Positions 18,400-30,289 of a stretch of 64,000 bases of DNA are shown piece by piece; the first letter of the stretch is position 1, and every line of letters starts with the position of its first letter. The notes below the pieces were generated by a model that worked only from the letters and a program-made list of their open reading frames with translations, was not told where the DNA came from and did not search any database. The DNA is from Roseomonas gilardii subsp. gilardii (GTDB lineage: Bacteria; Pseudomonadota; Alphaproteobacteria; Acetobacterales; Acetobacteraceae), in NCBI RefSeq assembly GCF_023078375.1, contig NZ_CP095554.1, positions 3,960,501 to 4,024,500 on the forward strand, read 5' to 3'. Made by a program: the position numbers and the translations under genes.

Positions 18400-19269
18400 T
18401 CACGCGAAGGCCCAGCGCAGCGTCCGCGCCACCCCGCGCACCCCGCCCCGCACCAGCGGCGCGGCCAGCAGCGGCACCTCCAGCCTATGCATCCGCCGCG
18501 CCCAGAGCGGCAGCAGGTCCACCGCCGCCCGCCCCGCCAGGGTCCGGAGCGGCTCCGCCCCGCCCTGCCCGGAGGAGAGCACCAGCCCCGCCACCTCCCG
18601 CGTCCGGCTGTCGCAGCGCAGCCCGGGCCGCATCGCCTCGATCAGCCGCCGCGCCTCGCTCCGGCTGCGCGGCACCGGCGCGGCCCCCAGCGCCTCGCCG
18701 ACCCGCGCCATCTCGGCCACGTAGCGGTCCTGCTCCGCCCCGCTCAGCTCCGCCGCGCCATAGCGCAGCCCGGCCTCCAGGAAGCTCACCACCTCCGTCA
18801 CATGCACCCAGGCCAGCAGCGCCGGGTCATCGGCGGCATAGGGCGTGCCATCCGGCAGCACGCCCCGCACCCGCGCATGGATTCCCCGGACCCGCGCCAC
18901 CGCCGCCGCGGCCTCCTCCGGCCCGCCATAGGTGGTGAGCGCGATGAAGCGCGCCGTCCGCCGCAGCCGCCCGCCCATGTCGGCCCGGAAGTCCGAATGA
19001 TCCCAGACCCCGGCCAGCACCGCCGGATGCAGCATCTGCAGCAGCAGCCCGGCGATGCCGCCCACCATCATCGCCGCCACGTCGCCATGCAGCCGCCACG
19101 CCACCGAATCCGGCCCGAACCAGCCATCCCCCCGCCGCGCCACCGGCCGCTCGCCACGGGAGGCATCGTTGAACACCCCGCGCACCTCACGGATGATCCT
19201 GCGCTTGAGCGGCGTGGCCAGGGAGGCCGGCAGCAGCGAGGCCAGGGCGGACTGGGAAGCGTCGGACAT
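18400..19269 (-). CDS. DUF2236 / MpaB-type oxygenase-like protein
   Basis: A 289-residue DUF2236 protein. Recognisable features are the near N-terminal region through FNDASRG, then SVAWRLHGDVAAMMVGGIAG (about 54-73), LLLQMLHPAVLAGVWDHSDF (about 75-94) and HVTEVVSFLEAG with the family His. Members of this group include latex-clearing protein and the mycophenolic acid enzyme MpaB, which bind haem or act as oxygenases; most bacterial members are uncharacterised. No partner gene is evident. The ATG at 19269 is preceded by a weak ribosome site. Confidence 0.75.
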   Translation of the reverse strand: MSDASQSALASLLPASLATPLKRRIIREVRGVFNDASRGERPVARRGDGWFGPDSVAWRLHGDVAAMMVGGIAGLLLQMLHPAVLAGVWDHSDFRADMGGRLRRTARFIALTTYGGPEEAAAAVARVRGIHARVRGVLPDGTPYAADDPALLAWVHVTEVVSFLEAGLRYGAAELSGAEQDRYVAEMARVGEALGAAPVPRSRSEARRLIEAMRPGLRCDSRTREVAGLVLSSGQGGAEPLRTLAGRAAVDLLPLWARRMHRLEVPLLAAPLVRGGVRGVARTLRWAFA

Positions 19270-19325
19270 GATGCGGAATCTCGGTACGCCCCGCCGGCCC
19301 GGAAAGGGGCGGCCGCGCCTGTCCC

Positions 19326-19817
19326 CTATCCTTCCAGCGCCGGCATCGCCTCCCCCGCCGCCCCGTGGCGCGGGTCGCCGCAATGCCCATGGTCGAAATC
19401 CGCCAGCGTCTCCAGCACCCGGCAATCCTCCGTCACCCCGCCATCCCCTGGCGCCGCCATCCGCGCCAGTTCGCCCCGCAGCGCCAGCAGCCGCGCCACC
19501 CGCCGGTCGATCTCCGCCATCTGGGCCTGGGCGATGCCATGCGCCGCGGCGCAGTCCATCCCCGGATGTTCGGCCAGGTGCAGCAGTTCCCGGATCGCCG
19601 GCATGGTGAAGCCCAGTTCCCGCGCATGGCGGATGAAGCCCAGCCGCCGCAGATGTGCCGCGCCGAAAACCCGGTGCCCGCCCTCCGTCCGCAAGGCCGG
19701 CGGCAGGAGTCCCTCGGCCTCATAGAAGCGGATCGTCGTCGCCTTCACCCCCGTCCGCCGCGCCAGTTCGCCGATCCCCAGCAACATCCCACCCTGCGTC
19801 CTCTCCTGCCCGGTCAT
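19326..19817 (-). CDS. MerR-family metal-responsive regulator
   Basis: A 163-residue regulator. The winged helix is GIGELARRTGVKATTIRFYE (about 15-34) with GHRVFGAAHLRRLGFI after it; a long dimerisation helix follows. The C-terminal region has a metal-binding look (CRVLETLADFDHGHCGDPRH), with a further Cys in GMDCAAAHG, as in ZntR/CadR/PbrR-type proteins. The ATG at 19817 has GGAGG 5 bases upstream; the ATG at 19787 is an alternative nearer the usual start. It is divergent from the P-type ATPase, and the shared gap holds a MerR-type operator, so it very likely controls that pump. Confidence 0.88.
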   Translation of the reverse strand: MTGQERTQGGMLLGIGELARRTGVKATTIRFYEAEGLLPPALRTEGGHRVFGAAHLRRLGFIRHARELGFTMPAIRELLHLAEHPGMDCAAAHGIAQAQMAEIDRRVARLLALRGELARMAAPGDGGVTEDCRVLETLADFDHGHCGDPRHGAAGEAMPALEG

Positions 19818-19857
19818 GCCTGCCTCCGCCTCGCGAGGATTTCCGGTGGATCGCCCC

Positions 19858-19889
19858 TTGAACCTCCAGCCGCTGGAGGTCCCACCTGT
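19858..19889 (+). promoter_or_regulatory. MerR-type operator and promoter for the metal ATPase
   Basis: The perfect palindrome ACCTCCAGCCGCTGGAGGT (19862-19880) follows and overlaps a -35 element TTGAAC (19858-19863). A -10 region would fall at about 19883-19889, giving the 19-20 base spacer characteristic of MerR-regulated promoters, which the regulator untwists when metal is bound. The -10 sequence itself (ACCTGT) is weak. Confidence 0.75.
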
Positions 19890-19916
19890 CACCCCGGACA
19901 TGGAAGAGATGGGGAT

Positions 19917-22306
<2,390 letters not shown>

Positions 22307-22455
22307 CACGCCCCGCGCCATCCGGAGCGCCGCGCCGGGGTCTGCTCCGATCTCCGGTGGAAGGAGGGTTCCGGGGCGGGAGGCGGAGCTTCCCAACCCA
22401 GCACCCCCGGGGCCGCCCCCAGAGGCCGCCCTGGGGGCCGCCCTGGGGGCCGACC

Positions 22456-22478
22456 GAGGACGCGGCTGCCGCGTCCTC
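22456..22478. terminator. Hairpin overlapping the 3' end of the amino-acid binding protein gene
   Basis: GAGGACGCGG (22456-22465) pairs perfectly with CCGCGTCCTC (22469-22478) around a 3-base loop. It lies between two convergent genes and overlaps the stop codon of the minus-strand gene (22477-22479). It could end transcription from both sides. The preceding bases hold a short CCGCCCTGGGGG tandem repeat (about 22427-22450). Confidence 0.55.
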
Positions 22479-23502
22479 AGCGCATCGGCAGCGCGTAGAG
22501 CAGCCCGCCCCGCGTCCAGAGCTCGTTTGGCCCGCGCGCCAGCCCGACCGGCGTCTTCGGCCCCATGTGGCGATCATACATCTCGCCGTAATTGCCGACC
22601 GCCTTCACCACCCGAACCACCCAGTCCGGGTCCAGCTTCAACGACTGCCCCAGCTCCGGTGTCACCCCCAGCAGGCGGCGCGTGTCCGGGTTGGTCGTGC
22701 TCCGCTTCACCTCCTCCGCATTGGCGGCGGTGACGCCGCTCTCCTCCGCCTGGATCACCGCGTTCACGTACCAGCGCACCACGTCGTACCACTCGTCGTC
22801 GCCGCGCCGGACATAGGGGCCATAGGGCTCTTTGGAGAAACGTTCCCCCAGGATCGCCCATTCCGCGGGATTGGGCATGGAGGAACGCACCGCCGCGAGC
22901 TGCGAGGCATCCGTGCCGAAGGCATCGCAGCGATTGGCCTGCAGCGCGTCCGAGGCCTGGTCGTTCCGCTGGAACAGCACCGGGCTGAAGGTCAGGCCCT
23001 GGCTGCGGAAATAATCCGCCGTCACCTGCTCGTTGGTCGTGCCCTGGATCAGGCAGATCGTGGCGCCGTTCAGTTCGGCTGCCTTCGAAATACCGGCATT
23101 GGCGCGGACCATGAAGCCGTGCCCGTCATAGAAATACGGCGTGATCGCCCGCAACCCGAGCGTCACGTCGCGCAGCATCGTTTCCGTGCTGGTGCGGAAC
23201 AGCACGTCGATCTCGCCCGAGGCCAGCGCCGTGAAGCGGCTGGAGGATGGCAGCGGCGTGAAGCGCACCTTGCCGGCATCGTTGAACAGCGCCACGGCGA
23301 GGCCCCGGCACAGATCCACATCCAGCCCCTGCCACACGCCGCGCAGATCCGGCAGCGCGAAGCCCGCCACGCCGGTATGGATGCCGCAGACGAGCTGCCC
23401 TCGCGCGCGGATCGCGTCCAGCGTGGCCCCAGCCCGGGCAGGGCCTGGACCTGCAAGCAACGCGGCCGTGCAGGCGGCCAGGGCAAGAAGAAGGCGCTTC
23501 AT
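22477..23502 (-). CDS. General L-amino acid ABC transporter binding protein (AapJ-type)
   Basis: A 341-residue periplasmic binding protein. A Sec signal peptide (MKRLLLALAACTAALLAGPG, cut near ARA-G) is followed by LDAIRARGQLVCGIHTGVAG, the AapJ-like start. DLCRGLAVALFND, GEIDVLFRTSTETMLRDVTL and IQGTTNEQVTADYF are typical of the family, and the length (about 340) is the AapJ length rather than the shorter GltI type. The other Aap components are not here, so it is an orphan binding protein. The ATG at 23502 is at the start of the signal peptide. Confidence 0.88.
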   Translation of the reverse strand: MKRLLLALAACTAALLAGPGPARAGATLDAIRARGQLVCGIHTGVAGFALPDLRGVWQGLDVDLCRGLAVALFNDAGKVRFTPLPSSSRFTALASGEIDVLFRTSTETMLRDVTLGLRAITPYFYDGHGFMVRANAGISKAAELNGATICLIQGTTNEQVTADYFRSQGLTFSPVLFQRNDQASDALQANRCDAFGTDASQLAAVRSSMPNPAEWAILGERFSKEPYGPYVRRGDDEWYDVVRWYVNAVIQAEESGVTAANAEEVKRSTTNPDTRRLLGVTPELGQSLKLDPDWVVRVVKAVGNYGEMYDRHMGPKTPVGLARGPNELWTRGGLLYALPMR

Positions 23503-23741
23503 CGTCACGACATCCCGGTTATGATTCCGGAAAGAGTGCGAAGCCTGCTCCCGCCTCGTCAACACGCCCACCCCGCCTCCACGGCACCGGAATGCGCCGG
23601 CCCGTCCGGCTGCTGCCCGCGCCCCGGGCAATGCGGCGTGGTCGAGCCCATCTCCGCGCCGCTTCCATCCGACGGGCCCGGACGCCACCAGCCGGTGGCA
23701 CCCTGCGGATCAGGCACCCCTCGCCCCGTCAACACCCCTCG

Positions 23742-23912
23742 CTACCGCCCCCGGACGTAATGCACGATGTCCACGAAGCCCTGGGCCGAGATCGGCAGGA
23801 CCAGCAGCAGCACGGCGGTGATCAGCACCACCGTCACCCAGAAGCGTTCCTGCCCCGTGGAGCGCTCCGGCGGCGTATCCCGCATCCGGAAACCCGAACC
23901 ATCGAAAGGCAT
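23742..23912 (-). CDS. 56-residue single-helix membrane peptide
   Basis: A small open frame, MPFDGSGFRMRDTPPERSTG at the start, one hydrophobic segment (about 25-41: WVTVVLITAVLLLVLPI), and a C-terminal tail ending HYVRGR. GGAG sits 8 bases before the ATG and codon use looks like the neighbouring genes. It has no match that I recognise. It lies alone in a gap between the amino-acid binding protein and the LOV kinase, on the same strand as both, so it could be co-expressed with either. It may be a small regulatory or accessory membrane protein. Confidence 0.6.
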   Translation of the reverse strand: MPFDGSGFRMRDTPPERSTGQERFWVTVVLITAVLLLVLPISAQGFVDIVHYVRGR

Positions 23913-24050
23913 GCGCAACGCTCCAGCCTGGATGTTTCCCGTGCCGCGAAAAACTCTATCGGCGCGCCGGCGGCGATCTCAAGCACGATCCGCCCCTCGC
24001 CCTCCCGAATCCGCCACACCGCACACCCCCGCCGCCTGGCGGGGCGCCCC

Positions 24051-25769
24051 TCACCCCACCCCGGTCGGCCCTTCCAGCACCTGCCGCACCCGGCGCAGCA
24101 GTTCCGCCCGGCGATAGGGCTTGTTGATCAGCTCGAAGCCGCTGCTCCCGACATCCTGGCGCTCCATTCCTGCCTCCGCATAGCCGGTGGTCAGCAGCAC
24201 CTTCAGATGCGGCCGCCGCCGCCGCGCCTCCCGCGCCAGGGCGACGCCGTTCATGCCGCCCGGCATGATCAGGTCGGTGAAGAGCAGGTCCACCCGCCCC
24301 GCCTGCTCCAGCCGCTGCAACCCTTCCCGGCCATTGCCCGCCACCAGCACGCCATAGCCCGCATCCTCCAGCAGCAGCCGCGCCAGTTCCGCGACCTCGG
24401 CGCGGTCCTCGACCACGAGGATCGTCTCGCCATGCGCCAGATCCTCCCGCCGTGCCGGCCGCGGGGCGGCGCCCGGCGCCGCCTCCTGCTCCGTCACGGG
24501 AAAAACCAGGCTCACCACCGTACCCTGGCCCACCGTGCTGCGGATGCGGACCGCGCCGCCGGACTGCTTCATGAAGCCATAGACCATCGACAGGCCCAGC
24601 CCGCTGCCCTTGCCCTCCTCCTTGGTGGTGAAGAAGGGCTCCATCACCCGGCTCAGCACCTCCTGCGGCATGCCCTCGCCGTTGTCCGACACGCTCAGCA
24701 CCGCATAGCGCCCTGGCGGGAGGTCACCGAACTCGCCACCCTCCCCCGGCCGGCCGGCCTCCAGATTGGCGGTGCGGATGGTCACCGTGCCGCCATCCCG
24801 CATCGCGTCCCGCGCGTTGATCAGCACGTTCAGCAGCGCCAGCTCCGCCTGCACCGGGTCCAGCCGGCCGGTCCACAGCCCCGGCGACAAGTCGTGCCGG
24901 ATCTCCACTGCCTCCCCCAGCACCCGCTCCGCCATGCCGCTCAGCGTCTGCACGAGCTGGTTCAGGTTCACCGGCCGCCCGTCGAGCTGCTGCTTGCGGG
25001 CGAAGGCCAGGAGTTGCTGCGTCAGCACCGCCCCGCGGCGGCTGGCTTCCTCGATCCGCGACACCGCCCGCAGGGAGCGGGCATCGCCCCTCTCCCCGGC
25101 CATCCCGCGCAGCACATCCACATAGCCCAGCACCACCTGCAGCAGGTTGTTGAAATCATGGGCGATGCCGCCGGTGAGCTGGCCCAGCGCCTCCATCTTC
25201 TGAGCCTGCCGCAGCCCCTCCTCCGCATCCCGGCGGCGCGAGACGTCGAGTTGGCTGGCGAAGAAATAGACCAGCGTCCCGTCGGAATCGAAGACCGGGC
25301 TGACGAAAAGCGCGTTCCAGAAGGATGAGCCGTCCTTGCGGTAGTTCAGGATCTCCACCGCCACCTCCTGCCGCGCCTCGATGGCCTCCCGCACCGCCGC
25401 CACGGTGTCGCGGTCAGTCTCCGGCCCCTGCAGGAAGCGGCAGTTCCGTCCGATCACTTCCCTCCGCTCATAGCCGGCCATCTGCACGAAGGCGTTGTTG
25501 GCGAAGACGATCGGATTGTCCTGCTGCCGCGGATCGGTCACGATCATGGGCATCCGGGTGGTCTGGATGGCGGCGAAGAAGATGTCGCGCCCATCCGGCA
25601 TCTGCCCTGCGTCCCCGGCCGTCACCGCCCCGCGATCCGCCTCGCTCTCCGGCGCGATGGACTGCCGCCGGCCGCCGGCCGCCGCAGGGTCGGGCCTGGG
25701 GTCGTGACGGGAATTCCTGGGGGATTCCCCATGGGGGATGCTCTCGGGGAAGTCCGTCCGATCGTTCAT
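24051..25769 (-). CDS. LOV blue-light sensor histidine kinase with C-terminal receiver
   Basis: A 572-residue hybrid kinase. After a disordered N-terminus comes a LOV domain (about 72-175): IVFANNAFVQMAGY, then GRNCRFLQGPETD, where the Cys is the residue that forms the light-driven flavin adduct, and a C-terminal Gln in FFASQLDVS. Then the kinase core: H-box GGIAHDFNNLLQVVLGYVDV, N-box LNVLINARDAM, and G-boxes DNGEGMP and GKGSGLGLSMVYGF. The receiver (about 450-565) has its Asp in LLFTDLIMPGGMNG. No membrane helix, so cytoplasmic. It is divergent from uvrB with 117 bases between them. Confidence 0.93.
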   Translation of the reverse strand: MNDRTDFPESIPHGESPRNSRHDPRPDPAAAGGRRQSIAPESEADRGAVTAGDAGQMPDGRDIFFAAIQTTRMPMIVTDPRQQDNPIVFANNAFVQMAGYERREVIGRNCRFLQGPETDRDTVAAVREAIEARQEVAVEILNYRKDGSSFWNALFVSPVFDSDGTLVYFFASQLDVSRRRDAEEGLRQAQKMEALGQLTGGIAHDFNNLLQVVLGYVDVLRGMAGERGDARSLRAVSRIEEASRRGAVLTQQLLAFARKQQLDGRPVNLNQLVQTLSGMAERVLGEAVEIRHDLSPGLWTGRLDPVQAELALLNVLINARDAMRDGGTVTIRTANLEAGRPGEGGEFGDLPPGRYAVLSVSDNGEGMPQEVLSRVMEPFFTTKEEGKGSGLGLSMVYGFMKQSGGAVRIRSTVGQGTVVSLVFPVTEQEAAPGAAPRPARREDLAHGETILVVEDRAEVAELARLLLEDAGYGVLVAGNGREGLQRLEQAGRVDLLFTDLIMPGGMNGVALAREARRRRPHLKVLLTTGYAEAGMERQDVGSSGFELINKPYRRAELLRRVRQVLEGPTGVG

Positions 25770-25786
25770 CAATACCTGGGCTTGCG

Positions 25787-25801
25787 GTTCGCGACGCCTT
25801 C
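25787..25801. promoter_or_regulatory. LexA-like box between the LOV kinase and uvrB
   Basis: GTTC-N7-CTTC differs from the alphaproteobacterial LexA consensus (GTTC-N7-GTTC) by one base. It sits 18 bases upstream of the LOV kinase ATG and 86 bases upstream of uvrB, a plausible site for SOS control of uvrB. One short near-match could be chance. Confidence 0.35.
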
Positions 25802-25886
25802 CTTAACGTCCGGCAGGCCGGGAGGAACGCCGCCGCCGCGCCGCGCCCGATGAAAACCCCGTGTCCCCGCACCAGATCAGGCCCGC

Positions 25887-28094
25887 ATGAACCTGATGAC
25901 CGCCTCCGCCCCCATCCTGTTCCAGCCACCGAGGCGCCCGGCCACCGAGCCGCAGAAGCCGCTGCGGGTGGAATCCCCCTATCAGCCCGCCGGTGACCAG
26001 CCCACCGCCATCGCCGACCTCGTCGCCGGCCTGCGGCAGGGGGAGCGCGACCAGGTCCTGCTCGGCGTCACCGGCTCGGGCAAGACCTTCACCATGGCCA
26101 AGGTCATCGAGGCCGTGCAGCGCCCAACCCTGATCCTGGCGCCCAACAAGACCCTCGCGGCCCAGCTCTATGGAGAGATGAAGTCCTTCTTCCCCGACAA
26201 CGCGGTGGAATACTTCGTCTCCTACTACGACTACTACCAGCCGGAAGCCTATGTCCCGCGCACGGACACCTATATCGAGAAGGATTCCGCGATCAACGAA
26301 CAGATCGACCGCATGCGCCACAGCGCCACCCAGGCGCTGCTGGAACGCGGCGACGTCGTGATCGTCTCCTCCGTCTCCTGCATCTATGGCATCGGCTCGG
26401 TCGAGACCTACGGCAACATGACCGTGCGCCTCGAACAGGGCGGCCGCATCGCCCGCGACACGCTGCTCAAGGCCCTGGTGGAACTCCAGTACCGCCGCAA
26501 CGACGCCGCCTTCGCCCGCGGCACCTTCCGCGTGCGCGGAGAGACGGTGGATGTCTGGCCCTCCCACATGGAGGACCGCGCCTGGCGCATCTCCCTCTTC
26601 GGCGACGAGGTGGACGGGCTGCGCGAGTTCGACCCGCTGACCGGCGAGGTCTCCGGCGAGATGGAGCGCATCGCCATCTACGCCAACTCGCACTACGTCA
26701 CCCCGCGCCCGACGCTCATCCAGGCGATCCGGCAGATCAAGCTGGAGCTCAGGCAGCGCCTCGACGAGCTCAACGCCGCCGGCCGCCTGCTGGAGGCCCA
26801 GCGCCTGGAACAGCGCACCACCTTCGACATCGAGATGCTGGAAACCACCGGCGTCTGCAAGGGCATCGAGAACTACAGCCGCTACCTCTCCGGCCGCGGC
26901 CCCGGCGAGCCGCCGCCGACCCTCTTCGAATACCTCCCCGCCAACGCCCTCCTCGTCGTCGATGAGAGCCATGTCACGGTCCCGCAGATCGGCGGCATGT
27001 ACCGGGGCGACTTCGCGCGCAAATCCATCCTGGCCGAGCACGGCTTCCGCCTGCCCTCCTGCATGGACAACCGCCCCCTGAAGTTCGAGGAGTGGGAGAG
27101 CTTCCGGCCCAATACGATCTTCGTCTCCGCCACCCCCGGCCCCTGGGAGATGGAGCGCACCGCCGGCACCTTCGCCGAGCAGGTGATCCGCCCCACCGGC
27201 CTGATCGACCCGGTCTGCGAGATCCGCCCGGTGGAAGGCCAGGTGGACGACCTCCTCGCCGAATGCCGCGCCATCCGCGACAAGGGCGGCCGCGTCCTCG
27301 TCACCACGCTCACCAAGCGCATGGCCGAGGATCTCACCGAGTACATGACGGAAACGGGCATCAAGGTCCGCTACCTGCACTCGGACGTGGACACGCTGGA
27401 GCGCATCGAGATCATCCGCGATCTCCGCAAGGGCGTCTTCGACGTGCTCGTCGGCATCAACCTGCTGCGCGAGGGTTTGGACATCCCCGAATGCGCCCTC
27501 GTCGCCATCCTCGATGCCGACAAGGAAGGCTTCCTCCGCTCCACCACCTCGCTGATCCAGACCATCGGCCGCGCCGCCCGCAACGCGGAAGGCCGCGTCA
27601 TCCTCTACGCCGACCGGATGACCAACAGCCTGACCAACGCGCTGGGCGAGACCGAGCGCCGCCGCGCCAAGCAGATGGCCTATAACGAGGAACACGGCAT
27701 CACGCCGCAGACCATCCGCCGCGACATCTCCGACGTTCTGCAATCCGTCTATGAGCAGGACTACGTCACGGTGGAAGCGGTCGAGGGTTCCGAAACGGCG
27801 GAGTTCGTCGGCAAGGACCTGCGCGCCTCGATCGCCGAGCTCGAACGCCGCATGCGCGCCGCCGCCGCCGACCTGGAGTTCGAGACCGCCGCCCGCCTGC
27901 GCGACGAGATCAAGCGCCTGGAGGCCATGGAACTTGGCCTCGACACAGGCCCCGTCACCCACGCGAAGGACATCCGCGCCAAGGGCGACTGGCGCCCCAA
28001 GCCCCTTGGCCCCGGCGGCGGCGGCTACGATCCCAAGAAGACCACCCGCGGCGGCCGCTCCCGTGGCCAGCGCGCGGCGGCCCGCAAGGGCTGA
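25887..28094 (+). CDS. uvrB: Excinuclease ABC subunit B
   Basis: A 735-residue DNA-damage recognition helicase of nucleotide excision repair. Walker A is GVTGSGKT (60-67), the beta-hairpin region carries [20 protein letters not shown] (about 111-130), motif II is VVDESH, later helicase motifs include [20 protein letters not shown] and [14 protein letters not shown], and the C-terminal UVR domain (about 650-682: [18 protein letters not shown]) contacts UvrC. The last 40 residues are Gly/Arg/Lys-rich. A possible LexA box lies upstream. uvrC is encoded 2.6 kb downstream. Confidence 0.97.
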   Translation: MNLMTASAPILFQPPRRPATEPQKPLRVESPYQPAGDQPTAIADLVAGLRQGERDQVLLGVTGSGKTFTMAKVIEAVQRPTLILAPNKTLAAQLYGEMKSFFPDNAVEYFVSYYDYYQPEAYVPRTDTYIEKDSAINEQIDRMRHSATQALLERGDVVIVSSVSCIYGIGSVETYGNMTVRLEQGGRIARDTLLKALVELQYRRNDAAFARGTFRVRGETVDVWPSHMEDRAWRISLFGDEVDGLREFDPLTGEVSGEMERIAIYANSHYVTPRPTLIQAIRQIKLELRQRLDELNAAGRLLEAQRLEQRTTFDIEMLETTGVCKGIENYSRYLSGRGPGEPPPTLFEYLPANALLVVDESHVTVPQIGGMYRGDFARKSILAEHGFRLPSCMDNRPLKFEEWESFRPNTIFVSATPGPWEMERTAGTFAEQVIRPTGLIDPVCEIRPVEGQVDDLLAECRAIRDKGGRVLVTTLTKRMAEDLTEYMTETGIKVRYLHSDVDTLERIEIIRDLRKGVFDVLVGINLLREGLDIPECALVAILDADKEGFLRSTTSLIQTIGRAARNAEGRVILYADRMTNSLTNALGETERRRAKQMAYNEEHGITPQTIRRDISDVLQSVYEQDYVTVEAVEGSETAEFVGKDLRASIAELERRMRAAAADLEFETAARLRDEIKRLEAMELGLDTGPVTHAKDIRAKGDWRPKPLGPGGGGYDPKKTTRGGRSRGQRAAARKG

Positions 28095-28122
28095 CTTCCA
28101 CACCCGGCGCCGCTCTGTCCCC

Positions 28123-28148
28123 GGGGGAGAAGGCACCGCCTCTCCCCC
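28123..28148 (+). terminator. Hairpin after uvrB
   Basis: GGGGGAGAAGGC pairs with GCCTCTCCCCC around a 3-base loop with one bulged base, 28 bases after the uvrB stop. It is the best terminator candidate for uvrB. Confidence 0.55.
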
Positions 28149-28335
28149 GCCGGCCAGCCACACGACGCAACGCCGGAACCGGCATCCGGAGGGCCATGCT
28201 AACATCGCCCCGCCGCCCGGCACGGATTCGCCAGCGCAACGGCCACTGCCGCTCCCGTTGCTGGCAACCCCGCGGCGGCCTCGCGTTGCCCCTCCGCACT
28301 GTCCCACAAGAACGAGAGCCCACAGGACGCCATCC

Positions 28336-28764
28336 ATGGACCAGAAGATTTCCATCCAGCGCCCCGCCGAGGAGGTCTTCGCCTATGTCGCGGACACCGC
28401 GCATATCCCGCACTGGGTGCCGCAACTGCGCCGCGACGATGGCAACCTGCCGGACTCCGGCCTGACCGCCGACGAGGACGCCCGCACCATCCGCTGGGAC
28501 TTCGACCCGCCGGGCGAATGGCGGGTCACGGGCCAGGGCGAGAGCGCCGTGCTGCACCTGCATGTCGATGCCGCCGCCGCCCTGCCTTCCGACCCCACGG
28601 AGGAGGAAACCCCGCAGGAAGCGCTGGCCCATGGCATGGAGGCGGCGCTGCAAAGCCTGAAGTCGCATCTGGAAGGCGCCGATGGCGGCGACCCGGAGGA
28701 GCCCAGCAACGACGCCCCCAGCCGCCTCTACGGCCACAGCGCCACGCAGGACCCGAATCTCTGA
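28336..28764 (+). CDS. SRPBCC-fold protein
   Basis: A 142-residue protein of the START-like SRPBCC fold. It begins MDQKISIQRPAEEVFAYVAD, the typical first strand and helix, followed by HWVPQLRR and a strand pattern ending in RVTGQGESAVLHLHV. The C-terminal 50 residues are acidic (DPTEEETPQEALAHG) and include the long C-terminal helix. Such proteins bind small hydrophobic ligands or act as cyclases; the ligand cannot be told here. It stands alone between uvrB and the folate genes. The ribosome site is weak (AGGAC). Confidence 0.75.
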   Translation: MDQKISIQRPAEEVFAYVADTAHIPHWVPQLRRDDGNLPDSGLTADEDARTIRWDFDPPGEWRVTGQGESAVLHLHVDAAAALPSDPTEEETPQEALAHGMEAALQSLKSHLEGADGGDPEEPSNDAPSRLYGHSATQDPNL

Positions 28765-29021
28765 ACCTTCCCGCCTGGCACGGCGCTTGAAGCACCCCCG
28801 GCGCCTCCCCAGCATGCGGGGTTCCGGAGATGATACCCGGTGCCTGCGGCGGGGGCCTCAGCCTCCCGGAACGCGCCCTCGCCGGCCCTTCCGGCGGTAG
28901 GGCAGCGTCTGCCGCCCCGGCGACGCATCCGGCAAAACGCCGATGCGCCCGCGCTCCCTTCCGTCCTTTCCGCGCCTCTTCCCCGATACCGCGCGGGCCG
29001 ATCATGTTCTAAACCCCCCGC

Positions 29022-29809
29022 ATGCCCGACATCCCCTCCGCCATCCCCGCCGCCATTCCCCGGGCGGCCCTGGTGACCGGCGGCGCGAAGCGGCTGGGCC
29101 GCGCCATGGCCCTCGCCCTGGCCGGCGCCGGCTTCGACATCGCCCTGCACCACGGCCACAGCCGGGCCGAGGCGGAAGCGACCGCGGCGGAGATCCACGC
29201 CCTGGGGCGCCGTGCCACCATCCTGTCCGCCGACCTGTCGCGGGAGGCCGAGACCACCCGCCTCCTCCCCGCCGCCACCGGGGCGCTGGGCCCCATCGGC
29301 GTGCTGGTGAACAACGCCTCCACCTTCGAACGCGACGAATGGCACGACGCGACGCGGGAAAGCTGGGACCACCATTTGGAGCCCAATCTCCGCGCCCCCT
29401 TCGTGCTGGCCCAGGCCTTCGCGAAGGCACTGCCGGAAATGGCCGAAGGCGTGGTGGTGAACATGCTGGACGAGCGCGTCTGGTCCCTCACCCCGCATTT
29501 CACCAGCTACACCCTCTCCAAGGCCGGCCTCTGGGCCCTGACCCAGAGCCTCGCCCTCGCCCTGGCGCCGCGCATCCGCGTCGCCGGCATCGGCCCCGGC
29601 CCCGCCCTGCCCAGCCCCCGTCAGAGCGAGGAACAGTTCCGCGCCCAGTGCGAATCCACCCCCTCCACCGCGGCACCTCGCCGCAGGAAGTGGCCCGCGC
29701 CCTGCTCGCCATCCTTTCCCTCCCCTCCTTCACCGGCCAGATGCTCGCCCTGGATGGCGGCCAGCACCTGCAATGGTCGCCCGCCCGCGGCGCGGCTCAG
29801 CCGGAGTGA
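29022..29809 (+). CDS. FolM-like short-chain reductase (frame interrupted as sequenced)
   Basis: A short-chain dehydrogenase/reductase related to dihydromonapterin/pteridine reductases. The NAD(P) site is ALVTGGAKRLGRAMALALAG (about 11-30), with NNASTF (about 101) and the catalytic Tyr/Lys in SYTLSKAGLWALTQ. Near the C-terminus the frame slips: STPSTAAP in one frame, HRGTSPQEVARALLAILSL in the other. Adding one C to the run at 29659-29663 joins them and gives a 262-residue protein with the usual ending (MLALDGGQHLQW). The folB start follows by 7 bases, supporting a pterin role. This gene commonly precedes folB/uvrC in related genomes. Confidence 0.82.
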
Positions 29810-29816
29810 GCTGCCC

Positions 29817-30289
29817 ATGACCCAGAACCGCCCCGGCCCGATGGGGAGCATCCCGGGCAGCGCCTATCGCCCCGATGCCGCGCAACGCCTGCGCCGTGTC
29901 TTCGTCCGGGGCCTGGAGGTCCGCGCCAGCCTCGGCGTCCTCCCCTACGAGCTGCACACCCGCCAGCGCGTGATCATCGGCATCGAACTGCTGGTGGAGG
30001 ACGAATCCGCCCCCGCCTCGGTGGGGGAGGAAAAGCTGACCCGCGTGGTGGATTACGGCGCCGTCGCCGCCCGGGCGCGGGAGATCGCGACCACCGGCCA
30101 TATCCGCCTCGCCGAAACCCTGGCGGAGCGCATCGCCGTGGCCGCCCTGGAGGACCACCGCATCGTGTCCGCCATGGTGACGGTGGAAAAGCCCGATGTC
30201 CTGCCCGACGCCGCCGCCGTGGGCGTCACCGTGGAACGCCGGCGCTCCGTGGAAGCCTCCGGGAAGACGCCCCGGAAGAAGAAGCCTAG
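29817..30289 (+). CDS. folB: Dihydroneopterin aldolase (3' end probably frameshifted)
   Basis: Folate pathway enzyme that converts dihydroneopterin to hydroxymethyl-dihydropterin. Family features are VFVRGLEVRASLGVLPYE (about 27-44), RVVDYGAVAARAREI (about 79-93), the catalytic Glu in RLAETLAERIA and the Lys in VTVEKPDVLP. As written the frame runs on to 30602 and gives 261 residues, twice the family length, with an A+T-richer, atypical tail. Adding one C to the run at 30270-30273 ends it at 30289 after KTPPEEEA, 157 residues. I prefer that version. Confidence 0.82.
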
